DNA of 64,000 nt from Cohaesibacter gelatinilyticus (GCF_900215605.1 NZ_OBEL01000001.1:1054001-1118000), one strand, 5' to 3'; counted from the first letter of the stretch, positions 38,668 through 48,438 are shown. Program-made: numbers and translations. Notes: generated by a model from the letters alone, not told the origin.

Positions 38668-39234
38668 TCGGTCAAAACGCCCGCTGCTACCAAACATGTT
38701 TGGGTTATCCGTGTGAGGTTAGAGATTGCAGGCGCTGTTCGGGACTTTGCATTGTTCAATTTGGCCGTTGATAGCAAACTTCGCGGATTTGACCTGGTGA
38801 CACTTCGTGTTTCAGATGTCTTCGCAAGTGGAGCTATCAAAGAACGGGTTTCAATCTTGCAGATCAAAACCAAAACACCCGTTCGGTTTGGAATCACATA
38901 GGGGACTCGCAAATCTCTCTTTGAATGGATTATGCACCCGTCAATGATTGGTCATGAATATCTTTGGCCTGGCCGATTTCATTATGGCCAGCATGTATCG
39001 ACCCGCCAATATGCAAGGCCGCTGAAAGGAGGGGGTAAGTCAATTGGGCTGGAACCAAGCGCTTATGGAACACATTCCATGAGGAAGACCAAAGTTGCGC
39101 AGATTTATAAGAAAACTGGCAACCTGAGAGCTGTCCAGCTCTTGCTTGGTCACACCAAAATGGACAGCACGGTCCGTTATCTTGGTGTTGATCTGGGGGA
39201 AGCATTGTCCATTTCCGAAAGTGTCGAGATCTGA
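38668..39234 (+). pseudogene. Tyrosine integrase, copy 2, nonsense-interrupted
   Basis: The frame holds most of a small integrase: KHVWVIRVRLEIAGAVRDF, AVDSKLRGFDLVTLRV, then in-frame TAG at 38899-38901, then the core with STRQYARPLKGGGKSIGLEP, THSMRKTKVAQIYKKTGNL, LLLGHTKMDSTVRYLGVDL, ending TGA. The N-terminus is missing or unreadable before an upstream in-frame TAG at 38665. Arg, His-x-x-Arg, His and Tyr of the catalytic set are kept, so only the stop codon and the 5' loss kill it. It is homologous to copy 1 (18621-18863) over the last 80 codons and a short 3' flank; the two copies are direct repeats around the giant-protein cassette. Confidence 0.87.
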
Positions 39235-39414
39235 AAAATGGTGGGTCGGTGGAAACTCCGGCCCAAAGTTGCCTTTTAAAAGAACGCTTGCTTCAACAGT
39301 GATTTCCTTGATTGCTGCCATTCACATATGATGCAGCACGAATGCTCTCAATTTCTGGGTGAACGGAAATATTTGCGGATCTTAATCAAATCTAACAACG
39401 GAGTTGTCGAAGAA

Positions 39415-41453
39415 CTAAGAAGATTCCTGTAGCTTATCTGATAGAACGCTCTGACCCCAAAAATAATCTGCGTCAAACTGTGTTCGAGCCTCAGGGCATC
39501 CAGTCAAGGTGTTGGAAATGGTTGTGAAATCGAGGCTACGAACAAATGGGCAATTAGGTTGCGCCAATGCCGCTGAATATAGGTGTTTCAAGTGCGGAAT
39601 TAGGTCAAGTCGTTGCTCGTGAAAAAGTGCTGCACTTGCTGCGTCCAAAATGGATAGTAAGTTGCTTGCGTTCGAACCACTCTTGTTTCTGGCTTCGGGT
39701 TGATTTGCAACCTCATCCGCAAGCAAACGAGCCAAGCTTAAATTTTTTTCGAGAACGGATGGGTTGGACCAAATTAGCAATGCTCGGATGAGATAAGGTA
39801 ATGTTTCATCATTGATCCATTTACCCAAATGGTCTGCATCCCCGGTCGACACAATCGGAGACAGCAGACGGCAGACACTGTCCAATATACTCTTTTCCCA
39901 CAGTGTGGTATTAGCGACTTGCAAAAACAGTTTAGCACTGCCTGCAATATTCTTTCGAAGCTCTTCAAATGGCTTTTTTTGTCAAGCAATGCAATATTAG
40001 CAGCGAATTCTAAAGCCACGGCCCATCGGTGTAACGCATTTTGAAATCTTTCCCCGTAGCGAGACGACGCAAATGGTTCGGTCGTGAAACATCGCACTTT
40101 TTTTTCCAGACGAGTAATTCGTCGTACGGCCACATGACCTACATCTTGCCCGTCTCTATCTGAAAGCTCAAACTGGGATTTTGCTGCCCAAAAAGCGAGC
40201 TCTGAGGTATTCTTATGATAGTCCAAATTAGCATCAAATTTTTGCTCAGGATTTTTTACTCCGACTATCATATCAAATCGATTGATCGACTGTTTTAGAG
40301 CCTCAGTTCTAGGCTCTGTGTCTGCATGGGCAATTGCAAAACGGTAATATACTTCTGGTGTATCCACCAATGCAGGTTCGAAAAGACTCCAATATCGATC
40401 GGGTTCTTTGTTCAACATTGCGGCACATTCCAAAGCGTCCTGTAATTGCTTTTCAGCCTCTTCATACCGAGATGCGAGTTCTTTCTCCTCTTCTTTTAAT
40501 CTTACAATTTCTTGAGATGCATAGTCTGCCCCACCAAGTGCATATTTTGGCTCAATCCTTAGTAAGGTCTGTCTACGACGATTGTCATCAGGCCTTTCTT
40601 TTTGCCGATACCAAGAATGGACAGCTTCTTTAAGCATGAATGCGCTGGCTTTCATGCGACCATACAGTGGAACGCCATTTTTGCTTAGTATGTTGTCTGC
40701 TTGGCTCGATGACCACCCTTTAAAACCATCAGTGCCATAAAGCATAGAGAGCCCAAATCCGATATAAAATGGTACACCAGTTTGCAATGCACTTCGGGAT
40801 GCTTCCAAACTGACACTACATTCAGTCGAAACCGTATTGACGACTATATTTAGAAGACCTCTCCTGTCTGCTTCTTCAGAAAGCCAACGAGTTCGATGTG
40901 GGGCGCTGTGAAGTATCATACGGGTGAGAAACCATATCCCATAGGCATTTGAGAAACCTATTGTATGATGTTGGTTAATCCAGTGTTTGGCTTCTCCCAC
41001 CGTATCCCAGTTCAGTATACTGAGCGAGCTTCCGACAGTAATTTGGTCGAACACTTTGGTTGGTCTTTTTTGATGGACTGCCGCAAGGTCAAGAGCAGAT
41101 TTCAATAGCTTTAGGCGCTTAAACTCAGGATATGAGGATTGAAAAATCGATTGCAGCCGGTGATAAATAAGGCGTTCATCTGCACGTGATCTAGCGACCA
41201 ACTCTCCGAGGCCTAGCAAAATCGCTCCGTTCAAAAGCAGCGATGCTGATCGTGTTCGCAGTTTCAAGAAGAACGTCAGACGCTCACCGTCACATTTCCA
41301 AAATTGTTCATTTGTTGTCGGATGCAAAAGACCTTTTAGCTCAGCCTGAAATTGAAGTTTTTGATTGCATTCTTCTTTGCTATCAATCAACCACTTTACA
41401 GCCTCCTTTACGCCCAGTACCGCAAATGCACCATTTTTCGCAGTCGTCATCAT
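39415..41453 (-). pseudogene. Large helical protein, frameshifted near 39974-39980
   Basis: ATG 41453 overlaps the stop of the upstream gene (ATGA). The first frame runs to about 39980 and reads naturally up to LLDKK; beyond it the in-frame translation turns Cys-rich (LNCFCKSLIPHCGKR). Shifting -1 at a run of seven A's on the coding strand (T's at 39974-39980) gives KKPFEELRKNIAGSAKLFLQ and joins a frame that continues naturally to the stop at 39415, for about 680 residues in all. This may be a true indel, a sequencing slip or slippage during expression. The protein is mostly helical, contains a coiled coil around KEEEKELASRYEEAEKQLQD, and is not recognised. It pairs with the PLD-like gene. 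Confidence 0.75.
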
Positions 41454-42970
41454 GGCCACCTATAATCTACTTCAGAGTTGGTTGCCCCAGACACGTCCTC
41501 TCCTCTGGCGAGCCCATCGATATAAGGAAGTACTTGCTGTGTGGTTGGGGCATCAATTTTCGTTAAGCAAAATGGCCAATTTCCAGCCATTTTGTTTAAG
41601 CTATTTGACATCAAGTAGATCTCTCGTTGCCCATCATGAGTAGATAGGCACAGATAACGATCATGAAAAGCTTGTTTATTTCCGTCAGTCATATTTACGA
41701 CATTAAGGTTCCTACAGCACCTCGGTACACCACGGTCTCTTAGTTCCATCAAGGCTTGGTCAAGATCTTCGACCAGTCGATTGGTCTTGCGATTTGTCTC
41801 GGGGTCAGTTGAGCAAAGGCTTGTTACAATAGTGAGTTTTACGTCAACACTCTCCAGCCTAGTAATAACTCGCTTGAGTGTATCGATTCCAAAGAAGGGA
41901 TCTACGATGATGGCAGATTTAACCTGCCCACCGTCTAGGAGTTTGTTTAGATGTCGGATTACACCTACCTCCTCAGTAACACCCTTTGGAAACCAGCGAT
42001 CGTATTCTGAACTTGGAAATAACCGATCTACCAGTGTCGAGTTTCTCAACCTATGTGTTTCATATTCTGTAACATTGACGCCGACCATTGAGCGCTGTGT
42101 TGACCGTGGTTTTACAATAGAAGCCTGCTCCCCAACTTCTCGACTAACTCCCTGGGCTGATCTCGTTAAGGTATCGTCAATTTGTAGCGTGCCCTGCATT
42201 GGGGACATGTTGAACGGAATTCGCGTTATAAGAGGATGTTCGTCTAACTGCACAAGCGAGCCTTGATCATCAAAAACCGACATAGAATATCTGTCGAATG
42301 GTAAGGCAGTAAATTCTTCTTGACGGCTTGAAGAAAGCTTAAGCAGTTTTGAGTACACAAGATCATCACCAAGCTTCAATTGAACATGTACATTCAACTG
42401 TTCGTTAAATTTACCAAGTTTGATCAGATTGAACTTATCTGGGTAGTTCTTGAAATCGTGATCTTCAACATGACCAGCTTTGAATCCTAAAAGTGGTTTT
42501 GGAAGATCAGCTCTGAGGTCTTGGAAAATTTCTAAGGTGCCCAATTTAGCTGGTGCATATCGAAATTTAATACCTAGTTCTTGTTCAAGCAGTTCAAATG
42601 TTTCAAGCCACCGTTCATCCGAAAGTTCTGGGAAGTTGACTGATAGGTAGGTTTCTACGGGTACAGAATTTTTACCAAATCCGTCATCCAATCTATATCC
42701 ACCTTTGCTTAGATCAACACAAGGCCCTCCATATTGCGTGAGATCTAGTACCGAACTGTCGACTAATACTTGTTTTGTATCCAGCGCTTCTGCTGAATCA
42801 AGCAACGCTTGAAACACCGTCAGATTACCGTCCATGAGCTTCGATTTTCTACTAATGTCAACAGCTAATTTGGACCAAAACTCTGCGTTGAAAACCAAGC
42901 AGCCATAGACAATTTGATCTTTGCTGGTTGTGGCTATCCATAGCCAATGTTTGGCATTATTCATCGTCAT
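41450..42970 (-). CDS. VPA1262-like protein with PLD-like C-terminal domain
   Basis: A protein of about 506 residues read from ATG 42970 (a TTG at 42991 is also possible; no strong ribosome binding site separates them). The C-terminal 180 residues look like a phospholipase-D-like fold: KSAIIVDPFFGIDTLKRVI, KLTIVTSL, then AFHDRYLCLS and YLMSNSLNKMAGNWPF, where H-x-R/K and the Ser-Asn motif resemble degenerate HKD half-sites. The overall pattern fits my memory of the VPA1262 family, which I cannot verify here. It is translationally coupled to the following large gene, and the pair sits alone in the island, a setting common for phage-defence modules. Confidence 0.6.
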   Translation of the reverse strand: MTMNNAKHWLWIATTSKDQIVYGCLVFNAEFWSKLAVDISRKSKLMDGNLTVFQALLDSAEALDTKQVLVDSSVLDLTQYGGPCVDLSKGGYRLDDGFGKNSVPVETYLSVNFPELSDERWLETFELLEQELGIKFRYAPAKLGTLEIFQDLRADLPKPLLGFKAGHVEDHDFKNYPDKFNLIKLGKFNEQLNVHVQLKLGDDLVYSKLLKLSSSRQEEFTALPFDRYSMSVFDDQGSLVQLDEHPLITRIPFNMSPMQGTLQIDDTLTRSAQGVSREVGEQASIVKPRSTQRSMVGVNVTEYETHRLRNSTLVDRLFPSSEYDRWFPKGVTEEVGVIRHLNKLLDGGQVKSAIIVDPFFGIDTLKRVITRLESVDVKLTIVTSLCSTDPETNRKTNRLVEDLDQALMELRDRGVPRCCRNLNVVNMTDGNKQAFHDRYLCLSTHDGQREIYLMSNSLNKMAGNWPFCLTKIDAPTTQQVLPYIDGLARGEDVSGATNSEVDYRWP

Positions 42971-44238
42971 TGGTGTTTTCGAATCAATCAAAAAGGGATT
43001 TTTCTATATATACACCAGCGTCTTCTGCCAGTTCAAAATTTGTTGGTTGATTTCAAAAACAATAGCCCGTGTATTTTTTTGGTCGAGTGTCTGCTAATGC
43101 CATGCCCAAGTTAGCTGCTCGCATCTGCAACAGAGGTCAGTTCTCCGCCCAATCTGGACTTTTAAGTAACTCAGGTCCTTTAAGAGACCTTGTTTCTTGG
43201 CGTCATGACATCCTGACGAACGTCATGATCATCTTTCAATGAAACGAGCTGTAATTTTGGCGACCTGAGACCGGGCTGGGGCAGGGCAGATCTGCATAGA
43301 CCCTTTCAGTCATACCAAGATGGGCATGTAAGATTTCGCTTCGCGCGAAAGCATGAGTTAACGGCTGATATTGTTATCAGCCATGAGTTATCTTCGGTGA
43401 TCGAAGATTTGATAAGATATCAAGTGCTGATTTCTTCAGTGAAACTGGGATGTTGGTGGCGTCAAAGTTGCGGTTCTGTCGAAAAAATCGACATGACTGG
43501 GATCCATCAGCAGTGATAGGCTGATTTTTTGGTCATGATCCTCTCAACATAGCGATTATTTGCTTTCCCGGATTTGCTGACCATCACGTAATTGTCAGAG
43601 GCTTACCTGACATCAATCTGATGTCACGGATGCTTGTCATGATAAGCTTGAACATTTGCTAGGTCCGCTTCGATTTCTATCTTAACCGTCATGATGTTTT
43701 GAGGGCGTGACGGGGGAAGTCATCACGTCTCTTATAATGATCATGACAGATCAGTCGATCATTGTGATACTTTGGTTCTTTCTTTTAGCGTTTGATTTTA
43801 TTGATTTATTTTGTCATTTGCGCTCTGCTTGTTATAGGCGAGCAGGCTGGCTGGACGAGCCGTCACAGATGATCTGATGGAGTGAGTTTCACTTTCAGGT
43901 GTGGCGTTTTGCATATCATGACATCAGTGATTTTGGATCACAGGAGAGGCAATCACTTCTCTTCAGGTATTTTGAAATCTGAGTGGCTCTCAGAGGATGT
44001 GCGCTTTGCATCTTGACCCTTCCAAATCATATTTCAGAAAAATAGCTCCTCATTTTTTGTTTCCCTGAAATTTTTCCTAGTTCCTTTAAAGAGCGTGTTG
44101 GCACTTAGAGGGATTGGTTTGCTTAGCAAACCATCAAATTCTGGAATTGCTTTTGATCCATTTCTTTCCATGTGCTTGCGCGTTCTTCCTACGGACAGAA
44201 AATGTCTGATTTTTAATTGATAAAAGGAAGATACTTAG
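42971..44238. other. Non-coding 1.27 kb region with repeats and hairpins
   Basis: No credible gene on either strand. It contains seven GTCATGAY motifs (43203-43921) and several inverted repeats: GGCTGATA/TATCAGCC (43362-43382) and ATCTTCG/CGAAGAT (about 43390-43408). Such density of short repeats in a gene-free region suggests a replication, transfer or control region. Confidence 0.6.
43202..43922. repeat. Cluster of seven GTCATGAY motifs (possible iterons)
   Basis: The palindromic core TCATGA occurs at 43203, 43223, 43533, 43637, 43689, 43741 and 43916. Read in the matching direction, six copies are GTCATGAT and one is GTCATGAC. Copies 2-5 point one way and the last two the other. Seven copies of a 6-base palindrome in about 720 bases is far above chance. 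Function is inferred at most: initiator or regulator binding. Confidence 0.65.
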
Positions 44239-45327
44239 ATGAACAAAATTGATCCATCCGAGCCGAATACCACAAATCCAAACGGTAATGTTGGAACATA
44301 TTGCGGTGTTACAGTCACTTGGGCGCAAGTTAATAAGGCGCTGGAGTTGCTCTCATCCTATTTTAGCAGAAAAGAGTTTGAAGATGCCTTGGCTCAAGTC
44401 GGAGTAGCTAAAAGCCAGGTAAGAGATTTTATCCGCGGGCTGTCACAGTCTTTGACCCAGAAAGGTGTGCTAAAATTCGATCATGATGAAAAGGTATGGA
44501 TGAAGCTTCCGCAATCAGAAACGACGCAATCTGATCAAGACGGAGCATCTGGACCTGAGACAATAGCGCTATCCAATAATGCTTTCGCAACACTGTCAGT
44601 ATGTAGCAACCCATTCCATTGGTTTTCACGGCTGGTCACGTCCATTACTTGGTTGGTTCTTATAAGCTTTAATGCCCGCTTTGGCTTGGCACTGGGCGGA
44701 CAGGATATCTATATCCAATCGATGGTCGTTGTTTTTTTTATTGCCCTCGATTTGGGGCGTGCCATGTTAGTTGCAAGCTTTTCGCGCTTCTTAAGAGATG
44801 GCAAATTGCTTATCGCAAGTTTTTGCTGTGTGAGTGTCCTGATGTTGATGCCGGTCTCACTCATTTCGACAACGACATTGTTTTCATCCAGCTTGATGGA
44901 GGCCCAAGATGTCAATGACAGAAGAGAAAGAGATCAGGAAATCGTTGATGGGTATAGGGCTGCCTATCAACGTTATCAGGAGGAAATTGCGGAGCTTCAC
45001 AAAGCTTGGAAGGCGGAATGTCAAAATGAGAAGTGCGGCCCAAAAGCAGAGCAGATACGAGCTCAAAAAATGGAAGTGATAAAGCAAGCCGAAGGTCTTC
45101 GGCAGAAAATGGCTGATGATAGCGAGCATTTCAGAGCTATCGGTCCCTCAGAAGTGCCACTGATTGCAAGAATTGCGTCCACGCTGGAGAAACTAAAATC
45201 GCCATTCAACGATATCAAAATATGGCTTCCGCTCTTTTTTGCTATTTGCTTTGAAGTGCTGGCCTTTTCGACAATCGCAATTACTACCCGGATTGATAAA
45301 AGACTAGGATCAACTGAAGCTGCCTAA
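44239..45327 (+). CDS. Membrane protein with winged-helix-like N-terminus
   Basis: A 362-residue protein. AAGGAAG precedes the ATG. Residues 25-95 look like a small helical/winged domain (TWAQVNKALELLSSYFSRKE, VGVAKSQVRDFIRGLSQSL, KGVLKFDHDEKVWMKLP). Three or four membrane spans follow (about 130-150, 158-178, 193-216) and one near the C-terminus (330-350), with a charged coiled coil of about 80 residues between (RRERDQEIVDGYRAAYQRYQ). I do not recognise it. It lies just downstream of the repeat-rich region and upstream of the relaxase, so it may belong to island maintenance or transfer. Confidence 0.72.
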   Translation: MNKIDPSEPNTTNPNGNVGTYCGVTVTWAQVNKALELLSSYFSRKEFEDALAQVGVAKSQVRDFIRGLSQSLTQKGVLKFDHDEKVWMKLPQSETTQSDQDGASGPETIALSNNAFATLSVCSNPFHWFSRLVTSITWLVLISFNARFGLALGGQDIYIQSMVVVFFIALDLGRAMLVASFSRFLRDGKLLIASFCCVSVLMLMPVSLISTTTLFSSSLMEAQDVNDRRERDQEIVDGYRAAYQRYQEEIAELHKAWKAECQNEKCGPKAEQIRAQKMEVIKQAEGLRQKMADDSEHFRAIGPSEVPLIARIASTLEKLKSPFNDIKIWLPLFFAICFEVLAFSTIAITTRIDKRLGSTEAA

Positions 45328-45698
45328 TGTTGTTGCTGCGAGCCAGAAATATCTGTTGTCAACTTGCTGGGAACAGAGCCTGTCCAATGATGCAAGTTCT
45401 GATTTGGATTCAGAAATTGCCTCACGGAATTCATCTGTCTCGCGAGCGATATAAACAAGAGCCAATCGTGCTTTGCCAATTGCCTCTGTTGTCATCTTTT
45501 CAGATGAATGAGATCGCTATGGTGGCTGTCCTTTTTCTGATCAGATTTTTGATTGATTGCTTGATGGTGCATGGGAATGATCCTGTTTTTCTTGAATGGA
45601 TGTTGTCAGAGGGCAGGGAGAATTCGCCAACTAAGATCGATGAGTGATCTGATGGATTATCAAGCTGCCCTCATAAACAGGGCAGATAGAAAATTCAC
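45328..45698. other. Intergenic gap, no gene recognised
   Basis: 371 bases between the membrane protein stop and the end of the second DUF2293-like gene. A 106-residue plus-strand open frame starting right at the stop has no ribosome binding site and an unlikely composition. Confidence 0.5.
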
Positions 45699-45965
45699 TC
45701 AGCTTGCCTCATCTCGCGTCAGATGTTTTTCTCTGAGCATCTCCTCATAATCGGTCAGATGATGACGAATATGATTATGAACGACGATTGAGATGGCGCG
45801 GGTGAGAGAAGTTTTTCTGGTCCAATTTCTCTCAGTCATTTTTTCCAAAATCAGCTGTCGATGCTCTGATGGGCAATAAGGGAAATGGTTGAGCAAGGCT
45901 TGCTCAATTTGCCGGAGTTGAAACTTTTTGAAACGCTGTTTTTGTCGCGGCTGCTGTCGGGTCAT
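45699..45965 (-). CDS. DUF2293-like protein, copy 2 (short)
   Basis: An 88-residue paralogue of the protein at 16982-17302. It shares QALLNHFPYCPSEHRQLILE, RNWTRKTSLTRAISIVVHNH, IRHHLTDYEEMLREKHLTRD, then stops after EAS where copy 1 runs on for a further 20 residues with a Trp-rich end. ATG 45965 has GGAG nine bases upstream. The early stop may be a truncation. Both copies lie on the minus strand near the mobility genes. Confidence 0.68.
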   Translation of the reverse strand: MTRQQPRQKQRFKKFQLRQIEQALLNHFPYCPSEHRQLILEKMTERNWTRKTSLTRAISIVVHNHIRHHLTDYEEMLREKHLTRDEAS

Positions 45966-46669
45966 GGGAAAAATCTCCAAGTCAAAAATGAAAAAACAAA
46001 CGGCGTCCAAATCTCCAATCTGGATTTTGAAATCAAAATTTCTGATCGAGTTTTTTTCTGGATGCGTTGCCAAACCTCCCGATCGATTTCTCAAAAAACA
46101 GAGTTGCGAGAGGCGTCACCAAGCAGGCTTGTCGCAAATCTGTTGTGTGAAAATCTGCATCAAGTTGATGCGGTTTTGCCATCAAAGATCGGTAGAGATT
46201 TTTTTCAAACTGGTGAGGTGTAGAGAGGCATGTGCAATGGCGCTTATCCAAGCGCACAGGCGCTCTGGGGACATGCAGAATGGATCCCCAACAGGCAGAA
46301 AAGAGTGCAGAGAAAAACCGTCGAGGGCTTGTCTTTGCTCCGCTGGAAAGCGCCAAAGTGTGCAGAGATGTGGCGAACCATTCTTTGCTCAGGTGTCCAG
46401 AGGGAATGAAATCCCTTTGGTCTGGCTGAAGGCTCCTGGAGGGCTTGGGAGGATGGAATGCCTCCTGAGCGGCGCCTGCGCCGCCGGGGTCTTGGGGTTG
46501 CCCTGAGCGAGCTGCAAGTGAAAACATACGCCAGTAGGTTGTCACTTGCTTAGTGAGTAAGTATCTGACGATACCCCTCCAGTTGTCAGAAGTTGGCTAA
46601 GAAATATATTTTGGGGCTTTTGAAAACGAACCCATTTCCCCCTCCAGGAAAATTCTTGGAGAAATTGAA
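45966..46669. other. Upstream region of the relaxase gene
   Basis: 704 bases. Overlapping open frames on both strands (45928-46506 plus, 46033-46545 minus) have basic, Cys-rich sequences with no family signal and are probably chance. A G+C-rich hairpin GCGGCGC/GCGCCGC lies near 46470-46485. The last 160 bases contain the inverted repeat listed as a candidate oriT. Confidence 0.5.
46514..46549. promoter_or_regulatory. Candidate oriT inverted repeat
   Basis: GCAAGTGA (46514-46521) and TCACTTGC (46542-46549) are perfect eight-base arms around a 20-base spacer, about 120 bases upstream of the relaxase start. MobV-type relaxases usually nick beside an inverted repeat directly upstream of their own gene, so this is the best candidate origin of transfer. 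The nick site is not identified. Confidence 0.5.
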
Positions 46670-48436
46670 ATGGCTCATCCCGTTGTTGTGCGTTGCGAAG
46701 AAATGTGGCCAGCAGATATTGCTGGCATGATCTCTCATGGCAAAAGAAAAGGCGGGGATCTTGATCATTGTGATCAAGGCCGTCTTGATGACACACAATG
46801 GCTCATCGGTGGATATGATTTTGCCAAAACGATCCATGAGGAGATCGCGACTTATAGCGAAGAAAATCTGGAAGAAGAGCTGCTGGCTCTGGAAAAGATT
46901 CACCGTAAAAGTGATATGAAAAAGCGACTGAAAGATGGTCTGAAAGATCCATTTCGCGATTCAAAGCAAGGCCCCTTGCGTGAGGTCATCCTGACAGCTA
47001 ATGGGTCTTATTTTGCAGCGGATAATGATGATCCCGATCCGTATCTTGCTCATACCACCACCAAAGAAGGTGACCGACAAACAGTTCGGCTTTGCCGGAA
47101 GAAGATTGCTGCATTCAAAGAAGCTGGTCTCGAATTTTTTGGGACATATTTTCCAGAACAGGTTCGTCATTTGCGTCTGGATATGGATGAGGAGGTGCCT
47201 CACTTCCATGCATTGGTTTTGGTAACAAAAGTCCGGGTTTCTAAAAGACGCGGCAAGCAAACCATGATCACACCAAGCGCCAATCCGCTGTTCCAGTCCT
47301 ATGAACTTTTACAAGATAAGGCTGGAGAATTTTTCTCCAGCATCGGGCTTGAGCGTGGTCAGCGCAGTGCTGAAGAACGTCGCAAAGCAAAAGAATTTGA
47401 CCTGCCAGTTCCGGAAAAGCGCGAGCATGTCGCTCCCCAAGACCATCGCGCAGCGCGAGCGGAAGATCTTCGAAAACGTGAAGAAGTGGCCAAGGAAACT
47501 GAGGCAGGCTATCTACAGCGTTGGCTGGAAATAGACAGGTATAAAGAGGAGGCGAAACGTGAAGCCGAAACAATATTATCAGATAGTCGTTTAGAAGCTG
47601 ACAGAATTATAAGGGTTGCAGAAAAGAAGAAAACTGAAGCTGAGGAGCGCTATGCAGAAGTGGAGCAAATCAGAAAAGAGCAGGAAAAGGAGATGGATCG
47701 CTATGAGGTAGCTTTTGAAAAGGGGATAGACGCCGTTGATGACGGCAAAATAATATATCGGCCTGCCAGTAAAACAAATAAAAAAGATGGTCTGAATTAT
47801 GGCCCCAATGCACCTCAGGATGCAGCGGAGCGCGAAGCTTTTGCTGCTCCGATAAGGCGTGCATCTGATGTCATTAAAAAATATGCCCGCAGGATCTGGA
47901 ATTCTGACCTAGCACAATGTGAGCGTGCTATTCAGGCGGATCCGTCACTGGTGGATGTTTCAGTTTCCTACGATCCCGACAAAACGGATTCTTCTGACGA
48001 AATTGTTCAGGTTGAACTTAAAGGCGTGGATCGGCTTCCTCGCTCAGTCGCTGCGATATTGAGAAGAATTGCCAAGGGTGCTGCCAAGAGGATCGGCAAT
48101 CATATTGGCGCGTTGATTGACCGTAAGGCTGATGAAAAGGCTAGGGTTGCCATAGCTGAAGCGAATAAAGCAAAGGCAGAAGCTGAGAAGTTAAAAGAGA
48201 GGGCGCAGGAGGAGAAAGACAATTTCAATGCTGTTTTTGACGAGATAAAAGAAATTCGAAACTTTGCACAAGATTATCTAAATAAAGGTGTCTATGAGCA
48301 AATTCAGAACGGATCAGTCACTAAGGTCGCAAGATTGAAAATGGCGTTGGAAGCGAAGGGGTTGGCGGAGAAAACTGGATCGAATATTGATATTCGAGCG
48401 CCTGAGAGCAAAAGGTCAAGTCCACGAGAGCGTTAA
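46670..48436 (+). CDS. MobV/Pre-like relaxase
   Basis: A 588-residue protein with the plasmid mobilisation (Mob_Pre) signature. Near residue 168 is LRLDMDEEVPHFHALVLV, matching the family metal-binding motif of the form DExxPHxH; the N-terminal MISHGKRKGGDLDHCDQGR and DDTQWLIGG match the first motif region. The usual leading His of motif III is Leu here. Residues 240-400 and 500-560 are long, highly charged coiled coils, as in other Pre/Mob proteins. GGAG lies nine bases before ATG 46670. It should nick the island's oriT and allow transfer with help from another element; no transfer channel genes are present. Confidence 0.8.
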   Translation: MAHPVVVRCEEMWPADIAGMISHGKRKGGDLDHCDQGRLDDTQWLIGGYDFAKTIHEEIATYSEENLEEELLALEKIHRKSDMKKRLKDGLKDPFRDSKQGPLREVILTANGSYFAADNDDPDPYLAHTTTKEGDRQTVRLCRKKIAAFKEAGLEFFGTYFPEQVRHLRLDMDEEVPHFHALVLVTKVRVSKRRGKQTMITPSANPLFQSYELLQDKAGEFFSSIGLERGQRSAEERRKAKEFDLPVPEKREHVAPQDHRAARAEDLRKREEVAKETEAGYLQRWLEIDRYKEEAKREAETILSDSRLEADRIIRVAEKKKTEAEERYAEVEQIRKEQEKEMDRYEVAFEKGIDAVDDGKIIYRPASKTNKKDGLNYGPNAPQDAAEREAFAAPIRRASDVIKKYARRIWNSDLAQCERAIQADPSLVDVSVSYDPDKTDSSDEIVQVELKGVDRLPRSVAAILRRIAKGAAKRIGNHIGALIDRKADEKARVAIAEANKAKAEAEKLKERAQEEKDNFNAVFDEIKEIRNFAQDYLNKGVYEQIQNGSVTKVARLKMALEAKGLAEKTGSNIDIRAPESKRSSPRER

Positions 48437-48438
48437 AA

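Noticed and set aside
39567-40633. Plus-strand open frames over 39.5-40.6 kb
   Set aside because: Antisense of the frameshifted PLD-partner gene, whose minus-strand sequence is protein-like on both sides of the shift.
43202-43922. CRISPR array
   Set aside because: The motifs are eight bases long, irregularly spaced and in both orientations; there are no spacers of even length and no cas genes.
45928-46545. Overlapping open frames of 192 (plus) and 170 (minus) codons
   Set aside because: Basic, Cys-rich sequences with no domain; the region is more likely the control and transfer region of the relaxase.
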